64,000 nucleotides of DNA from Pseudoips prasinana (taxonomy: Eukaryota > Arthropoda > Insecta > Lepidoptera > Nolidae), in the NCBI GenBank assembly GCA_951640165.1, contig OX621254.1, positions 20,868,001 through 20,932,000 of the forward strand, written 5' to 3'. A model generated the notes under the pieces. That model worked only from the letters and a program-made list of their open reading frames with translations, made no database searches and was not told the DNA's origin. Position 1 is the first letter of the stretch. Each line of letters begins with the position of its first letter. Positions 11,565-23,125 of this stretch are shown in pieces. Position numbers and translations under genes: made by a program.

Positions 11565-13970
11565 AAAGAATGTTCTAGACACAAGAGTCTATCGTGGGAC
11601 CGCAATCCATACAGACCACTTTCTGGTAATGAGCCGAATAAGTGGTCTATTTAAAGGATGGCGCCACCGAATCCCTGAGACTAAAAGTGTACTAGAGAGA
11701 ATAAAAGTAGAGGAACTGCAAGAGGAAGAAGTGGCAGATGAGTACAAAAGTAAGTTGGTTGAGAAGTTAGAGGGATCTGAAGACATAAGAGAAGTAGAAG
11801 AGCTATGGAAGGTAGTCAAAGAAGGTGTGGTGAGTGTAGCTGGTGAAGTATGTGGTGTAATAAAGAGAAGAAGAGCAAGAAAGATGAAGAATATTTGGTG
11901 GGATAAAAGTGTACAAAAAGTTGTATGTGAAAAGAAGAAAGCGTGGTTAGACTGGCTAGCCACCAGAGCAAACGAACGAATGCATAAGGCGACGAATGAG
12001 GATATAGAAAGGGCCTGGAATGATTATAGGAAAATGAAAGGAATTGTAAAGGATGTGGTGAACGAAAAGAAAAATGAACAAAAGGATAATTTTGATAGAA
12101 GGTTGTCTAAGGATTTTCAGACGAACATTAAGTTTTTCTGGAAATCCGTTAGATCAGTAAGAGGCATAACTCAAACCTCAAAACTGAAATGCATACAAGA
12201 CCAAGATGGAAATATAGTGAAAGGGGAAGAATGCGTGTTAAAACGTTGGAAGGAGTATTTTGAAAGTTTGTATGAAAGAGGTATGTAACAGAGAGTGAAC
12301 GTAGTTCACTAAGTATAGACTAGAACAAATGTAAAGATGACATTGGTATGGATGAAATTGTGAAAGCTATTAAGGGTATGAAATCAGGTAAGTCACCAGG
12401 GTATGACAGGATAACTTCCGAGATGCTGAAGGCTGGACATGGCGTCATAGCGAGTCAGCTGTGCAGCCTTTTCAATTTATGCTATACCACCGGCCAAGTG
12501 CGAAGTGATTGGTGCAAGGCTGTCATCGTACCTCTTTACAAAGGGAAAGGCTCACGGCAAGACTGTAAAAACTATAGGGGCATTAGTCTGCTCAGCGTCG
12601 TTGGTAAGTTGTATGCAAAAGTATTGGTTGAAAGAGTTGTGAAAGAAACCGATGCGAAAATATGGGATGCACAGGCGGGTTTTCGGAAAGGAATGGGATG
12701 CACGGATCAGGTCTTTTCTCTGCGAAGCAGCTAGTAGAGAAGTTTTTGGGCAAAAAGCAAAAGGTTTACTGTGCCTTCGTTGACTTAGAAAAGGCCTACG
12801 ATAGAGTGTTGAGGAGTGAACTATGGTCGGTACTGTCCATGTATGGGTTGAACGACAACCTTGTTCAAGCACTGAAATCTCTTTATAGGGATTCCTGAGC
12901 TTGCGTGAGGATTAACGGGTCATACACCGAGTGGTTTAGCATCCAAAAGGGTGTTAGACAGGGATGTGTAGCGTCACCGTGGTTGTTTAACCTATTCATG
13001 GATAGCTGTTTAAAAGATTTGAAAGAAAGTGAATGCGGTGTAAGGATGAATAAGTTACTCATCAAATGTCTGCTTTACGCTGATGATCAAGTTTTACTTG
13101 CATCATCGGCGGACGAGTTGCAGGTGATGGTAACAAGTATGCATGAATCTTTTGAAAGGAAAGGGATGAAAATGAATGTAGGTAAGACGAAAGTAATGGT
13201 ATTTGAGAGGGATGAATACACGACAGCGTGTGATATTGTGATTGGAGGACAGAAAGTCGAACAGGTGAATGAGTTTGTATATTTGGGAACTTTGTTTACG
13301 AGAGATGGGAAATATGAAAAAGATATTGTTAGAAGAGTAAATGCGGGGAACAGAGTGAATGGGGCACTACACGCCTTTATGAGTAGCCGGCAAGTATTAA
13401 AAAAGGCTCGACTAGCCGTGCACGATGGAGTGTTAGTGCCAACTTTAATGTATGGAAGTGAAAGTTGGGTATGGCAGAAAAATAATGAAAGTAAAATAAA
13501 TGCAGTGGAAATGAGAGCTCTGAGAAGTATGTGTGGTGTGACTTTGAGAGACAGAATTCGAAATTAAAGATGTGTGTAAGAATGAATGAAAGCGTTGTGG
13601 TGTGAAAGAGGATGTAGTCACAAAGATTAAAAAAGGCATGCTGAGATGGTTTGGCCATTTAGAAAGGATGAATGAAAGAAGATTGACAAAAGAAGTATAC
13701 CTGGCCTGTGTGAATGGGACAACCGGAAGGGGAAGACCACGTCGAACATTCTCTGACCAAATTGGAGATGTTCTCAAGAAAGGGCAGGTCAGAAGTACCC
13801 TAAACCGGCGAGCATGTATGAAGAATACAATGACAGTAATCGAGGCAAAAGAAGTATGCAAAGATCGTAATAAATGGAAATCCGTTGTCTCTGCCTACCC
13901 CTCTGGGAAACAGGCGTGAGTCTATGTATGTATGTATGTATGTAAATTCAAATAACAAAGGGCCCCGCTG
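11565..13970 (+). mobile_element. 5'-truncated non-LTR retrotransposon (RTE/Proto2-like LINE), decayed
   Basis: Begins inside the end of an endonuclease domain (YRGTAIHTDHFLV) and continues through a linker (11629-12288), RT fingers (GMKSGKSPGYDRITSEML, 12348-12734), palm (AFVDLEKAYDRV, 12750-12898; CLLYADDQVLLA near 13070) and a C-terminal block ([12 protein letters not shown], then GRGRPRRTF, 13602-13919). Frameshifts or stops near 12290, 12700, 12897 and 13567 split the frame. It ends in a (TATG)n run at 13924-13942, a typical LINE tail. It is nested within the Mutator-like element just inside its right TIR, so it is younger than that insertion. Confidence 0.85.
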
Positions 13971-13971
13971 G

Positions 13972-14266
13972 CTAGACAAAACTTTGATATTTAATATCTG
14001 GTATACCATCGTACATTTTTAAGAACAAATACATGAATAGGAAGGTACATTGGGCCAAGTTTCGTCTGACACCATTTTTAGGTATCTCGGCGTGATATCG
14101 ACGGAGGGCCCCGCTGGATGGAAATCGACTTCAGAGGTCATTTCTGTGGATACAACGGAGGTACATTGGACCACTTCATTATATTTGGTAGGTACATTGA
14201 ACAAGCTAACCGCTCTCATTACTTTCATCGCTCTAGCTAAAGGGGCCCCGCTAGATAGAAACACAT
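13972..14266. repeat. Right TIR of the Mutator-like element
   Basis: Inverted partner of 7611-7905. A third ggccccgctgg motif sits just inside it at 13961-13971, so the right end carries three such motifs. Confidence 0.85.
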
Positions 14267-14695
14267 CATGTTTGCCACTTCAACAATCGCTCTCTGTGGT
14301 ATTTGTTGGTAAAGAGGTGAGTTTAGTCGACCTCCACTATGTCGTTGTCCCCGCCGATCATATCGCGGTCATGGGCTTCAGCTATCTTACATACCTCGCG
14401 TAGGTAGTGATATATTTGAATAGCTGTTTTGCGTGTCACCCCAACATCTCTTGCAGCCACTTGGTCTCTACGAACGAAGGGAAGCTAAAGCCTCAGCTTA
14501 TGTAAAAAAATTACACATTACTCCGTTCAAAAAAGGTCCCCTTTATAGGAGACCTAATGACGTTCTAGCCTGCCCTTCTGCAACGCCATCTAAAACCCAA
14601 CTTATAATTCATGTTGCGTTCCGCATTCATTGGAGTCATACATGACGGACAGGCCACGTCAGCGACGGGAATAATAGTCACCGTTTTGCCGCGGC
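14267..14695 (-). mobile_element. Merlin (ISXO2-like) transposon, copy 2, right part
   Basis: Continues the Merlin copy broken at 7610: the caacaatcgc...ggtatttgttggtaaagag block matches 16145-16185, and the terminal block to about 14690 matches 16560-16715. It would encode the N-terminal part of the transposase on the minus strand but is degraded. Confidence 0.6.
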
Positions 14696-15464
14696 TATAG
14701 CCGCAATAGCCGCAACTTAATTCCAAAGGCTAAAATTTATTTTCAAAATTTATAAAAAGGGATCCATAGTTTTCAGTATAAGAATTAATGTAATGAATAA
14801 TTAGCAGAGCACTAAAACAGCTAGGTATTTATTCTACTAGGCTACACTTATCTAGATTATTTACTTTACACTATTAAATGCACAACTTACCCGATATCAC
14901 GGGGTTTCCAATACACTTGTTTAGTTTTAATTAAATTTCACTTATTTCCAATAGGTTTTTATGCATATAATTCTACTTAATACTGCCAGTTTTAAATTTG
15001 ATACGATATAGAAAAACAATGTAGGTACACACGTCTTGTCACTAACAAGCGTATGCGGTGTCCGATCGACTGACCCGAAACAGCGCGCATAAACCGGTGG
15101 TGGCGCGGAGGCGAGAACTGGTTTCCGTTAGGTACTCAACTCAATTTCAGAGTTAGCTTAGTAATACATACAATGTAACAATAGGGCGATAACTTAGTGA
15201 CATCGTTTTAGTGCTTTTATTGTAGACGGGGATAACATGGGCGGGTTTCCAAAGTTGTTTTACAATACCTAAGCTTAAAGTACGGTTATATAAGTAAAAT
15301 AATGCAATACATATGGATTCTGCAGTATATACGACTGTTTACAAACGACTTAATATACCTTACCTCAATATCTTTCTTTAAGCTTTTCTCTATAGATTAA
15401 ACCATTCAGCGGAATGGGTCTTAAATCTCTTACGGTATAGGGAAAATTGGTTGGAGTGTATCCT
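14696..15464. other. No recognisable gene; small inverted motif
   Basis: Contains a short gcggctatagccgc palindrome at 14690-14703 followed by atagccgc. The remainder is AT-rich non-coding sequence with no family that I recognise. Confidence 0.45.
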
Positions 15465-15469
15465 TAGAC

Positions 15470-15605
15470 GCTCGAAACCTGGGCCGTGCTGGGGTCTTTC
15501 CAAAGGTGCCAAATCGACTACCGGTATAACCTTGGGAGAGGTCTTTGTCCAGCAGTGGACGTCTTTCGGCTGATATGATGTAGTATGTACATATTTATGA
15601 GCTAG
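15470..15605 (+). mobile_element. RTE-type LINE 3'-end fragment, chimeric unit copy 3
   Basis: Starts at cgaaacctgggcc and ends with the gtccagcagtggacgtctt and ctgatatgatg blocks shared with copies 1 and 2. It is shorter at its 5' side than the other copies. Confidence 0.6.
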
Positions 15606-16274
15606 TCACATTATTCTTATACATTATCGGCGAGGACAAGTGGGCCCACATCGGAATTTTTTAGTTTGAATACCATGCCTTCCTAATCCTGAGTATATTC
15701 TATGTATGTCCCGCAGTAACCGGTGGAAAACCTAGCGTTCATGTACATGTATTCGCCCATGTACCACTTTAACCGCCGCTGACTCCTACAGGTGCGACAT
15801 AAGCGTTTTTAATTCCAGCCATTGCCGCTCTATCGTATTTGTGTGTACAGTGCACCTAAAATTATTTGAGCCTGGTACTGGGTACCCAAGGTTAGGACCT
15901 ACAGGGATATCGACAGTCCCTGCAGTAAATTGTCAGCTGTGGCTGACACTAGAATGTCCACGCATATCCAGCATCAAGTGCACGCCTATGTATGACCGGT
16001 GCTGGTCAAATATAATGTAGGAGCCAGGTTTTACATCATGTTGTGTTATGGAATCCAATATGGCCCTAATATTATCCGGTATTAGCGCCACGTGATTTTT
16101 TTTGTGAGTCGGCTCATGCATCCATATGACCATGTTTGCTGCTGCAACAATCGCCCCCTGTGGTATTTGTTGGTAAAGAGGTGAGTTTATAGCTTTTTTC
16201 GTTTCATCCCTTCATCTCTAGCAGCCTGCAACACTTGGTTTCTGAGAATGAAGTGGAGCAAAAGCCTCAGCGTA
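15606..16274 (-). mobile_element. Merlin (ISXO2-like) transposon, copy 3, main part
   Basis: The minus-strand frame 15933-16133 reads IWMHEPTHKKNHVALIP and DQHRSYIGVHLML, the ISXO2-like transposase core. The flanks match copies 1 and 2. The copy is interrupted by a SINE at about 16275 and is not intact. Confidence 0.7.
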
Positions 16275-16545
16275 TGTAATATAATAATATCTATAATATC
16301 TGGGGACAATGTCACACAGATCATCCTAGCCCCAAACTAAGCAAAGCTTGTAATATGGGTACCAGGCGACGATATATATACTTATATAGATAGATAAATA
16401 CTTATATACATAGAAAACATCCATGAGTCAGAAACAAATATTCGTGCTCATCACACAAATATTTGCACTTACCGGGATTCGAACCCAGGACCACCAGCTT
16501 CGTAGGCAGGAGCACTACCAACTAGGCTACGGTGACCGTCAAAAT
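16275..16545 (-). mobile_element. tRNA-derived SINE (minus strand)
   Basis: On the minus strand the head shows an A-box-like tagcctagttgg and a perfect B box (ggttcgaatcc, near 16471 on the plus strand as its complement), and the left end carries an ATAAT-type tail. The family differs from the SINE at 6788. It splits Merlin copy 3, with probable short duplications (gtatgtaa / ttgtgtaa) at the junctions. Confidence 0.75.
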
Positions 16546-16735
16546 TGTGTAAAATTGACACATTGCCCCGTTCAAAAAAGGTCCCTTTTAAAGGAGACCT
16601 AATGACGTTGCAGCCTGCCCTTCTGCAACGCCATCAAAAACCGAACTTATAATTCATGTTGCGTTCCGCATTCATCAGACGCATACATGACGGACAGCGC
16701 GACGGGAATAATAGCCACCGTTTTGCCGTTTATAG
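16546..16735 (-). mobile_element. Merlin transposon copy 3, terminal part
   Basis: Resumes after the SINE and matches 14520-14690 (the ccgttcaaaaaaggtcccctt block and the gacgggaataatag block). Confidence 0.55.
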
Positions 16736-17500
16736 TTTTCACTATAAAAATGGAAGAAATAATAATTTCAGTAATAAGAATATCAAAAAAATTTAATCTT
16801 ACCAACTTAAAGGCAACGAAAACTTTAAACAAGAACTAAAGAACGAAATTGTTCTTATTACCCAATATTATTACAACAAACAAACAAGAAATAAGACACG
16901 ATGTCGTAGGTCGATGTTAACAAGCATACGCCTATTGTAAATATGAGGCGCACTGGATTCCGTTGGTTTATATACGACACTCCCCCCACTTTTCAGTCTG
17001 ATGTTACAGAACAGTCAAGGTCACGTCAGTTTATATATTTGCACAATAAGGACGGGCCACGTGCCCTTATTGTGTAGGTATGTAGTATTTGTTTTTTATC
17101 TTCTTGATGGAATAGATAGATAATATATAGGTACGAATGTGACAAAAATATACATGATTATGTTAATTAGCATGGCATGAGGTACGTCAAAATATGTGTG
17201 TAAAATTATGTATAATGGGCACCATGATCAAAGAACCGATCTGCATCCAGAGACGACGACGTTTCAAACAAATTTGTGAATTTGTTTGTTTTAGAATTTT
17301 TTCGTTTCAAATTTCTCGAGCCACATATTCAGAAACAAAATACCAATTTCAGATTAGCTATTTCTGCCAACGAAAGATTATCCATCTGCCTCCGGTAATT
17401 TTTTTATATAATTAAATAAAAAAATGTAAAATTAAAAGTACATTATTGCATCGAGCACAAAATAATTTATTATAGCACCGAGTGCCTGATCTCTAATACG
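16736..17500. other. No recognisable feature
   Basis: AT-rich. The open frames at 16647-16832 and 17194-17415 match nothing I recognise and are most likely chance. Confidence 0.45.
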
Positions 17501-19236
17501 CACGAGGCACATACGGGTATTTGAACCTAAAAGCTGGCCAAAAATCATTTTCGCGTAATCGTCGGCAATGAAAAACAATTTAGTCGCTTAAATAGTTAAA
17601 GGTATAGCGCATCAAATGGCACCCATTATATTTGGCTGGACTCCCGCGCCCCCCGATGGCATCAGTCGGAAGTTACCGTGCGCTTGAAGTGTACGCGTAA
17701 CTGTTCGATATTCGCCCTTTGTGATCTCACAATACATGGTATTATTTTTTATTTGAAACTTCTGCTAAAATATATTTGTGATGGATCCGTCAATACCAGG
17801 CATGTGGTTTAATTTTCAACCATTGGTTGTTAAATATACTTTGAGTTTTAGTATTTATTGTAAAAAACAAAAGGTTATAGAACATATGTAAATTTTCGCG
17901 TTTTGAATTTAATTTTTAAGGGATTTACTTAACTTCTAAGCTTTTCTATGCAATGAATTGTACATATAATTGAAGAAGACAGATCTAATAATACGCTGAA
18001 TGCAAAAGTTACCGCGGAATACCGTGGATGTATTATTCACATATTTTTTTAGTAGATAGCGTATGTTGAGAAAAAATACAAATGAAATTACTTTTTCTTC
18101 ATTTTCTGTCAAGGCCATCTGGTGTCAAATTCCTATCCCGAATAGACATTAACAATATGGTGGCAAGTTCATAGGTACCAAATTTTGATAGAAAGTTCAG
18201 TTTTATGGAGGAAACCCTGGGGCTGTACCGGCTAAGTCGCCGAACATCGTTTTCGTAAATGTATACGTGAAAATTACGTCACATGAGGTCATGAAAGCCG
18301 ATTTAACGTTTGATTAAGTAATTTTTAACCTTTATTTATTTTAACGCCATTCATGAAAACGATGTTCGGCGACTTAGCCGGTAGAGCCCCTGATCAGTAA
18401 GTTCTGTCAAGATGAAGATCAACGGAAAGATTGGAAACAAAAATTATCATTGATAAAGCATTAGTTTAAATCCAGATGACATGCAGCACATACAAAGAAA
18501 TACATATTCAAAAAGAACAACAATGATTGGCTTGTTGGAATGAATTCATTACAATTGTCAGAAGCTGCAGAAACAAATTGGAGGCTGCAGAAGCCCGAAA
18601 TAAACATTTTAGAGATTACAGGGTAAATTATTCAAGAAAATTTCCTCGAGAAGCTTGTAACCTGGATGTTATAAACAGACTCCTTCTGACGTCAGACCCT
18701 CTCATAGCAGGTATGAGAAAAATACCGAAAAGTAAATCCAAACCGTTCCATCAAGAAACTTAAGCTTATTATTACCTGCCGAAACGCCAAGTATTGGTTC
18801 TGATTCAGATTTAAATAGACACAGATTTAAATAGTGACAACGAGGCCTCGATCTCACTATTTAGGTTTACGTCAGTTTAAACGGCTTTATAATAGGTTTT
18901 AATTATATATATTTTTTAGGCTCCAGCTGAAAATCAGCGCTGTAATTATATTATAGCATATGCTGAGCTGTGGGCTTTTAGTTGTACGACATTACACCAG
19001 GCCTAACAAGTCTTTGATAAAAAACTTCTTATCCTCTATATTTATGTTTGATTTAGCTTTTTAAGTTAATGTTTTGTTCTAATAAAAATATTTTCTTTCT
19101 TTCTTTTTTCTATATGTTACGAAATAAATGATAATACATTAAATTTGTAATGATTGACACCTTTACGCCCAACTAGAGACAAAAATATTTTTGGCCAGCT
19201 TTTAGGTTCAAAAATACCCGTGTGTGCGAGGGCAAT
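17500..19236. mobile_element. Candidate inverted-repeat-bounded element of unknown type
   Basis: A block at 17507-17546 (containing cctaaaagctggccaaaaat) recurs inverted at 19186-19228 (attttggccagcttttagg). Outer bases also look weakly similar. The 1.6-kb interior has no transposase that I recognise; it includes a separate MITE and a 78-codon open frame (18527-18763) of unknown nature. Possibly a non-autonomous DNA transposon. Confidence 0.45.
18217..18392. mobile_element. MITE, 176 bp, about 45-bp TIRs
   Basis: Ends 18217-18261 and 18348-18392 are inverted repeats sharing the core ccggctaagtcgccgaacat, with about four mismatches in 45 bp. The interior is too small to code. No target duplication is certain. 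Confidence 0.75.
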
Positions 19237-19545
19237 ATAAATTACTTAAGGCGAGGTGCATAATCTGCTTTTCTTTCAACTATTACATAAAGGAATAGCA
19301 GATAACAAAAACTCATGCCAAATAATTAATAGAGTTCCCGCCAATTTACTTTTTAAATTTCTTATATATTTAAATCAGAGTTGGCAGCAATGATTTTTAA
19401 ATTAGGAACAAGTAGGATAGAAACGAATAATACGTACATAGAATATGGCTGAACTGAGAGCTATTCCATTGAGAATGGTACCCTTTTAGTGCGATTAAAG
19501 AAATTACAGGCATTGTACTGAGTTTTTAGTGTGATTGTGATGAAA
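19237..19545. other. No recognisable feature
   Basis: AT-rich non-coding sequence with no repeat signature that I could see. Confidence 0.45.
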
Positions 19546-20200
19546 TTAAAGCATAGTTGGAAGAAAATTGTATTTATTGATAATAAATACACGATCATAA
19601 CAAAAATTAAGTTTGCAATGAAACAGCAACCGTATTTTAGTAGTCAAATTCAGTATTGGCTTCGTATTCCCCTTCACGCAGTACCTTGGATGTAGGGTAT
19701 AGTACATATGGTGACGGTGGTGATGGTTCGATGAATGATCTAGACCCGGAATCCGATTAAGTTGGAAGTGGAGAGTTTTCATAGCTATTTTCTGCAGTTG
19801 TTTCTTGATAATTTCTTCAAAAAGACGGTATTATTGATGGTGTGTGAAAAAGATGTGGTTGGAACGCTTGTCTCATTGTAATATTCTGTTGCTGACGTAG
19901 GAGGTCTGATATTGGATGTTTCTTTGTATGTCTCGTTGTTGTATTCAGCTTGGTCTCGACGCCTGTAATCAGTCTTCTGAATACAGTCATCTTCTACTCG
20001 CTTTACTTCTATATTTTGCTTGAATAATAAATTTGACATTGGCTGTGCGTTGGATGAAGAGGTGCGGTTTGATAGCTGCGACTATGGTCGTGGTGACGGT
20101 GATAGCTGTGACTGCGGTCTTGGTGATATAGGCTGAAATTCGACGTCTGTGGTTATATCAGAATCTTTCGGTGACCTCGTTTAATTAGAAAAATGTGTTT
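19546..20200 (-). pseudogene. Unassigned minus-strand ORF remnants, possibly a MADF/BESS-type accessory gene
   Basis: Two adjoining frames (19785-20039 and 19546-19782), extended upstream by a Pro/Ser/Arg-rich repetitive stretch near 20060-20130. I do not recognise the family. A low-complexity N-terminal part followed by MSNLLFKQNIEVKRVEDD loosely recalls the C-terminal half of MADF/BESS accessory proteins, but this is a guess. No splice structure is proven. Confidence 0.25.
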
Positions 20201-21321
20201 CCTGTTTTATGAATTCTAATTGTTTTTAACATTTTAATTGGCGTACTGTTTTTGTAGTTGACCCGCTTCTACTCTCTCTCAATAATATACTCTTTCTATA
20301 ACTATTTTGAATTTTCTTCCATGCCTTCTGGCAATCCTCCGATGAAAACGAAATGAAGGTGTAATATAACAACTGTGTATTGTTATTTATTATCCAGACA
20401 GACTATTCTCTTACTAATTACAATCAAGAAAAATTAAAATATTAGCAAATATTCTAAAAATAAAAGTGCATAATCAACGACAGTAACACAGCTTTGTTTT
20501 CTTTTCTAATTTATCACATAAACCGTAATTTATGACTGAGGCAGAATCCACTATATATTTTCCTGTTTTCTTTCGTAAGTACCTAAAATACGATATCTAA
20601 GAAATAAAATAACACTAAGTGTGCTGTGAAATAGAGTTATAATTATAATACAGTTATATAATAAACTGAAAAAGTAAGCAAACAGAACTTATTGACTTTA
20701 CACTTTTGTTTTTAAAATTTTTGTCAGGTAATCGTTTTTTTTACCCCTGAAGTTATAAAAACATTGCAGTGCGCAATATGCATATTATAACGACGGGTAC
20801 GAATAATTTTAAATTACTATAATATTATGTTTCAGACTTTTAACTACTGCCATCAGTTTGAAAGCGTTAGCTCACGAGTATCGAATGGGATATATGTAAT
20901 ACTGTGGTCTTAATTATTCACGAAACTTGCTCCGCGATATGCAAGTGTGTGCCGTGTGTTGTGCCAAGACCAACTCCTGAGCTATGGACTAAAATAGCGA
21001 ATGAATTTGAAACCCAATGGAAAGGAGAATGGGCAAAATCGCATGGCACTTGGTCTGTCAGCTGCCAGGAATAATTTTAATGTTTTGTTGGTGTATTATC
21101 ACCCTGCAATGACCCAAAGTGAAATTATCAATAGAATTAAATACATTTTTTTTGGTAATGTCAGTCTGTGATTCAGCGTATTATAACTAAGGTTTAGCCT
21201 TAAAAATAAGGAAATAAAATGACTTGTAGACTTCTTTAAAAATAAATTTACTGCTATGACAAAACATCGCAAATAATAATAATGATAACGTCATCAGTGC
21301 TATTATTGTACATTAATACAT
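20201..21321. other. Mostly non-coding; possible short Harbinger-like scrap near 20950
   Basis: AT-rich. At about 20943-21070 the plus strand reads VPRPTPELWTKIANEFETQW, which resembles the start of a PIF/Harbinger transposase second exon, but the expected WNFPHC...DGKH core does not follow. Too little for a firm call. Confidence 0.3.
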
Positions 21322-23125
21322 TTAATGTACAATAATAACACTGAGTTCTGATGCTGGTAATAAAATATCCTCGTCTTGATGTCTAGCCCATGCCAGATAC
21401 CACACTACACACATAACGTGTGCACAGCAACCGATTGTGCGCCTTCCACTTATACAACTGCAATAATAATGAGCAATTGCTTCTCTATTTTGTCTTTCTC
21501 GGTTAATTACAATATTAGAATAATATATTCTGGACCTCACATGTCTAGATTGTATAGGCACACGTAATAACCAAATGTCTTCCTTCTTCTTCAATAAAAT
21601 ATCTGAGCTGACTTATTTGACGCTTCCGGTATACTTCAATATTGTACAAGCCTTCAACTAAGTGTTCAGCGTAGTAGCTGCGAGCCAACTTCATTTGGTA
21701 TGTCCCAAGTGCAAACAGAATTAGGCCTTCTTCAGAAAAAACCGGGAAGTCTTCAAAAATAGGTTGATCACTGCTGAGTCTTTCAAATGATGCCCTCTGT
21801 CTATTTATGTTATGACGGATAACATAGTCCGCTAAGAGGTTTGGTATTTCAATGCGTTCATTAATTATATTCACGATGCATAAATACTATCTTGTATTGG
21901 TGTCTGAAATGCATTGATGAATGCCGCTGCGTTTTGGAAGTCCTCGAACATATGACTTAAGGCGCGATTAAAATATTCTTGCCTAAACAATTTTTAAGTC
22001 TCGCTTGAACTTGCCATTTATAACTTCCACTACCCAGCGGCATAATGTGACCAGCCTAGTTCTATTGGCCTGTTCAGTAGTAAGCTGGTCTGCACCGCGG
22101 TTTTTGGTTTCGGGCATATAAGCACTGTAGTTGAATCGTTGCAAATCGCCACAGAGGTCTCTGAACCCACGATCTAAAATGAATATATCGCCTGCTCGGT
22201 AAAACCAGTGAAATGTGCCTTCTTCGTCATTTATTATTCTTTCCAAAATACTGGCATCTGAGTCGGTAGCAGCATAGGGCCCACAAACATCAATTATATG
22301 CCCATCTGTAGGTCTCTCGCTGGAACGAAAAGTTGTAGCTCTTCTGTATATAAATATATGTTCCATCCATGATTGTTATTGCCTTCCTTTTTTCTGAAGA
22401 TTACTCGTGATTTCCAAATAACGCGTTTGGTACAATAAGATTACGGTCAGCGACCATTCTTCTATTTAAATGGTCGAGTCCCAGGTGTCTTGGCTTAAAA
22501 CCCAGAGATATAGCATCACGCGCGGTTTTTAAATGCCTTTCTAGAGTCCTTCTACTTAAAAAGCGTGGATAATCTCTCGTTGCTATCACCAGTTCGCAAC
22601 TTCATTAAATAACTGCTAGTTTCGTTTTGTCGTTTGAATCAGATAAAGAAGGCGTTTATTCCAAGATTGAATTGAATTGATCTCTGCTTACGCCCAATCG
22701 AATATGAATCTCATTAGGATTCATATTTTCGATATCTTCGAAGTCAAGAATTTTTTTAACAGCTGTTTTCAAAAGCTCTAATATTTGCACAAAATGAGTG
22801 CTGTTAAAATCATGTCTGAGATTTGGACTATCAATGAGCTCCTCCCAATCATTCGATGTTAAATGTGCATCACATATTCTGGCACTGTCTGGTATGAATT
22901 AGTTAGAATGTAACATAAGAGTAATCCTTACATTCTCAGGCATTCGACGACGTGACACACTACGGCATCTGTCAAACACACAATTCGCTGAGGTGCTAGG
23001 CACTCGTTAATATTCTTCCACTTGAACAACACATTCGTGCGGGGCAGGTTTATTGTTTGGCTGACCAGCCCGTTGAGCTCGTTGCCAACATGGTCGACAA
23101 ATGTATTCCCGGCCGTTGTATTCAA
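21322..23125 (-). pseudogene. DDE transposase with C-terminal SWIM-like zinc motif (decayed)
   Basis: Fragments in order: 22928-23125 (NTTAGNTFVDHVGNELNG), 22401-22589 (RFLSRRTLERHL), 21983-22366 (IIDVCGPYAATDSDASIL, then DIFILDRGFRD and CRWVVEVINGKFKRDLK), 21545-21874 and 21322-21594. The middle part is an IS5/DDE_Tnp_4-like catalytic core: an Asp in the IIDVCGPY segment, a second in ILDRGFRD and a Glu in VVEVINGKFK. The end has CSC...GCCAHVMCVVWYL, a SWIM-type zinc motif. Frameshifts or stops separate most pieces, so it is inactive. I do not know its repeat family name and saw no TIRs. Confidence 0.65.

Larger units (their letters stand above)
7611..14266. mobile_element. Mutator-like transposon with 295-bp TIRs and 9-bp TSD
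   Basis: The element is bounded by the direct repeat catgtttgc at 7602-7610 and 14267-14275, and the flanking Merlin sequence is continuous once it is removed. Its ends, 7611-7905 and 13972-14266, are inverted copies with no length difference and very few mismatches. A 9-bp target duplication with long TIRs is characteristic of Mutator-like elements; the superfamily call rests on this, not on transposase similarity. It contains a minus-strand transposase-like gene (8191-11331) and a LINE inserted near the right TIR. Confidence 0.75.

Noticed and set aside
13377..13861. Ser/Thr/Phe/His-rich antisense frames over the LINE
   Set aside because: Complement of the Lys/Glu/Arg-rich LINE frame, as are 11589-11963 and 12552-12872.
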